A DNA stretch of 7,127 bases from Candidatus Methylomirabilota bacterium. GTDB taxonomy: Bacteria > Methylomirabilota > Methylomirabilia > Methylomirabilales > CSP1-5. The translations under genes were made by a program, and so were the position numbers. The stretch spans positions 1 through 7,127 of the forward strand of contig JAKEGQ010000106.1 in the NCBI GenBank assembly GCA_022615475.1, read 5' to 3'. The notes under the pieces were generated by a model, which was not told the origin of the DNA, did no database searches, and was given only the letters and a program-made list of their open reading frames with translations. How positions within the stretch are numbered: position 1 is the stretch's first letter; every line of letters starts with the position of its first letter. Below, in pieces: positions 5,731 through 7,127 of the stretch.

Positions 5731-6892
5731 ACCTCGCGGCGGGCGCATGCTCACGCAACCTCGCCACGAGAGGCGGAAGAATCTCGAGCACGCGATCGAT
5801 GTCTGCATCGCGGGTGGGCCGTCCTAAGGAGATGCGAATGCTCCCCTGGAGCTGTGCCGGCTTGAGCCGCATCGCCCGTAGCACATGAGAGGGCTGCACG
5901 CTCCCCACGTGACACGCCGATCCGGCCGAGACCGCGATCCCTTCCAGGTCGAGCGCCGCGACCAGCGTCTGGGCCTCTATGCCATCAAAGGCCAGATTCG
6001 ATGTGTGGGTCAGGCGAGGACTCTCGTGCCCGTTCACCCTCACCCCCTCGATCCGGGCCGCCACCCCCGCCTCCAGTCGGTCTCGGAGTCGGCGGATCCG
6101 CTCGCCTTCGTGCGGCATTTCGAGGGACATGATCCGCGCCGCCTCCCCGAGGCCGACGATCGCCGGCACATTCTCGGTCCCCGCCCGGCGACCCCGTTCC
6201 TGTCCTCCCCCCCGCAGGAGAGGATGAAGGCGCACGCCTCGCCTCGCGTAGAGCGCCCCGACCCCCTTGGGCCCGTAGATCTTGTGGGCAGAGAGGGAGA
6301 CAAGGTCAAGGCAGACACGCCGAACGTCGAGGGGAACCTTTCCAAAGGACTGTACCGCATCGGTGTGGAAAAGGATTCCTCGTTCCTTCAGGAGGACTCC
6401 GACCTGATCGAGCGGGAAGAGGACCCCCGTCTCGTTATTGGCGTGCATCAGCGAGACCAGAATCGTGTCGGGGCGGACCGTTCGGCGGAGCTCTTCCAGA
6501 TCGAGCATCCCCTCCCCGTCGACGGGCAGAACCGTCACCGAGAAGCCCCGCTTCTCGAGTGCGGCGCAGGATTCAAGGACGGCCGGGTGTTCCACCGCCG
6601 AGGCGATAATGTGCCTCCCCCGCTCCTGGTAGGCCAAGGCCGTCCCGAGAAGGGCCAGATTATCCGCCTCGGTCCCGGAGGAGACAAAGATGATCTCATC
6701 TTTGTCGGTCGAGCCCAACAGACCGGCCAGCGTCTCTCGGGCTCGCTCCAGAGCCGCCTTGGCCTCCCGCCCCAAGGCATGCGCGGCGCTCGGATTGCCG
6801 AAGGCCGTCTCAAAGTACGGCTGCATGGCCTCCCGCGCCCGTGGATCGACGGGGGTCGTGGCGTTGTAATCGAGATAGATCTTAGATTCCAT
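5729..6892 (-). CDS. cysteine desulfurase, NifS/IscS-type (class I)
   Basis: This PLP enzyme removes sulfur from L-cysteine as a protein-bound persulfide for Fe-S clusters, thiolated tRNA or molybdopterin. At 387 residues it has full length. Visible are LDYNATTPVDP (7-17), SSGTEADNLAL (71-81; cofactor phosphate binding), H102 in VEHPAVLES, MHANNETG (149-156), HTDAVQ (176-181; D178 at the PLP ring nitrogen), the Schiff-base lysine K204 in SAHKIYGPKG, and the catalytic C327 in SAGSACHVGSVQPSHVL. The ATG at 6892 fits the family N-terminus. No ribosome site is visible, and an intrinsic terminator ends only 13 nt upstream. It is the first gene of the minus-strand operon. No IscU, IscR or NifU follows, so its sulfur acceptor is unknown; nifS or iscS would both be possible names. 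Confidence 0.94.
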   Translation of the reverse strand: MESKIYLDYNATTPVDPRAREAMQPYFETAFGNPSAAHALGREAKAALERARETLAGLLGSTDKDEIIFVSSGTEADNLALLGTALAYQERGRHIIASAVEHPAVLESCAALEKRGFSVTVLPVDGEGMLDLEELRRTVRPDTILVSLMHANNETGVLFPLDQVGVLLKERGILFHTDAVQSFGKVPLDVRRVCLDLVSLSAHKIYGPKGVGALYARRGVRLHPLLRGGGQERGRRAGTENVPAIVGLGEAARIMSLEMPHEGERIRRLRDRLEAGVAARIEGVRVNGHESPRLTHTSNLAFDGIEAQTLVAALDLEGIAVSAGSACHVGSVQPSHVLRAMRLKPAQLQGSIRISLGRPTRDADIDRVLEILPPLVARLREHAPAAR

Positions 6893-6941
6893 CGTGCGTC
6901 GCGATAAAAAAAGCCGCCCATCGGCGGCCCGCGAATCTCAT
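6882..6941 (-). other. possible 19-codon leader open frame across the terminator
   Basis: An ATG at 6941-6939, directly preceded by GAGGGG, opens a 19-codon frame (MRFAGRRWAAFFIATHDGI) that reads through the terminator hairpin and T-run. It stops with TAA at 6884-6882, overlapping the desulfurase start by 11 nt. A ribosome translating it would melt the hairpin and end next to the desulfurase ATG, which lacks its own ribosome site. A frame this short can arise by chance, and the ribosome site is too close to the ATG to be ideal. Confidence 0.25.
6906..6928 (-). terminator. intrinsic terminator after the proteasomal ATPase gene
   Basis: On the minus strand GCCGCC-GATG-GGCGGC forms a perfect 6-bp GC stem with a 4-nt loop, followed directly by seven T (6912-6906). 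It lies 41 nt after the ATPase stop. The T-run ends 13 nt before the desulfurase start, so the hairpin must end ATPase transcripts and may also sit in the desulfurase leader. Confidence 0.85.
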
Positions 6942-6969
6942 CCCCTCTGTCTCAAGCCTCATGCCCTAC

Positions 6970-7127
6970 CTATAGGTAGTGTCCGACCCGGACGGTCTTG
7001 ATCTCCTTCTCCCCTTTGGCTGACGTCCGCGGCAGCGGCCGGACGGCGACGATGCGCTCCGAGCGGCGCCCGGCGATCTTGGCCCAGTCATCGGGGTTGG
7101 TCGTGTTGGGGAGGTCCTCGTTCTCCT
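6970..7127 (-). CDS. proteasome-associated AAA ATPase (Mpa/ARC), C-terminal fragment
   Basis: Only the last 51 codons, ending in TAG, lie in the window; the gene starts beyond the right edge. The visible [20 protein letters not shown], followed by [11 protein letters not shown], matches from memory the C-terminal region of Mycobacterium Mpa ([20 protein letters not shown]). The protein ends VRVGHYL, close to the Mpa tail GQYL, a HbYX-like motif whose penultimate tyrosine docks into the 20S alpha ring and opens its gate. The hexamer unfolds Pup- or UBact-tagged proteins and feeds them to the bacterial proteasome in the cytoplasm. The linker before the tail (about residues 30-46 of the fragment) is rich in Lys and Arg. 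An intrinsic terminator lies 41 nt downstream, so the gene is the last of its transcription unit. Confidence 0.9.
   Translation of the reverse strand, partial: [51 protein letters not shown]

Noticed and set aside
5885..6907. A 340-codon plus-strand open frame opposite the cysteine desulfurase, and frames of about 300 codons opposite E1 alpha (720-1616) and E1 beta (1766-2674)
   Set aside because: These are antisense shadows of well-supported genes, kept open by high GC at third positions. They show no family motifs.
1..7127. The window as a circular molecule, joining the left-edge gene to the right-edge fragment
   Set aside because: The joined frame would be 281 + 158 = 439 nt, not a multiple of three, and the product would lack any AAA module. 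The two ends are parts of different genes.

Overview
The window is GC-rich (roughly 60% by eye) bacterial chromosome with tightly packed metabolic genes. It carries the C-terminus of an Mpa/ARC-type proteasomal AAA ATPase. Together with the E1/E2 set and the NifS-type desulfurase, this suggests a Gram-negative lineage that has a bacterial 20S proteasome, such as NC10 (Methylomirabilota) or Nitrospirota. This placement is an inference from gene content, not a database result.

Layout. (1) 1-281, minus: N-terminus of a coiled-coil protein that runs off the left edge, possibly a second ARC-like ATPase. (2) 282-602: divergent intergenic region with a good sigma70-type promoter (TTGACA-N16-TAATAT) reading left, a 12-bp palindrome at its expected start site and a 6-bp inverted repeat around the -35 box. 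(3) 603-3980, plus: a 2-oxoacid dehydrogenase cluster, E1 alpha, E1 beta and E2, with no E3 gene in the window. A 7-bp-periodic inverted repeat element fills the E1beta-E2 gap. (4) 3981-4032: convergent junction with a stem-loop. (5) 4033-6892, minus, transcribed right to left: cysteine desulfurase, a 69-aa helix-turn-helix-like protein with a TTG start, a metallo-beta-lactamase-fold hydrolase, a MoaB/MogA-family protein and an FmdB-family zinc ribbon. Gaps of 10, 76, 23 and 15 nt suggest one operon. (6) 6906-6928: an intrinsic terminator. (7) 6970-7127, minus: the C-terminal 51 codons of the Mpa/ARC ATPase, ending in a HbYX-like GHYL tail.

How the genes work together. The plus-strand cluster encodes the decarboxylase and acyltransferase components that turn a 2-oxoacid (pyruvate, acetoin-type or branched-chain; not resolved here) into acyl-CoA. 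The minus-strand operon suggests sulfur mobilisation from cysteine together with molybdenum-cofactor-related functions and a thioester or thiol hydrolase. The right-edge ATPase would unfold tagged proteins (Pup or the related UBact) for the 20S proteasome; the left-edge protein may be its paralogue.

The most interesting points are the possible pair of ARC-like genes bracketing about 6.7 kb of metabolic genes, the terminator only 13 nt upstream of the desulfurase start and covered by a 19-codon open frame, the heptad inverted repeat, and the small unrecognised protein next to the desulfurase. No tRNA, rRNA, CRISPR array or transposase gene was seen.
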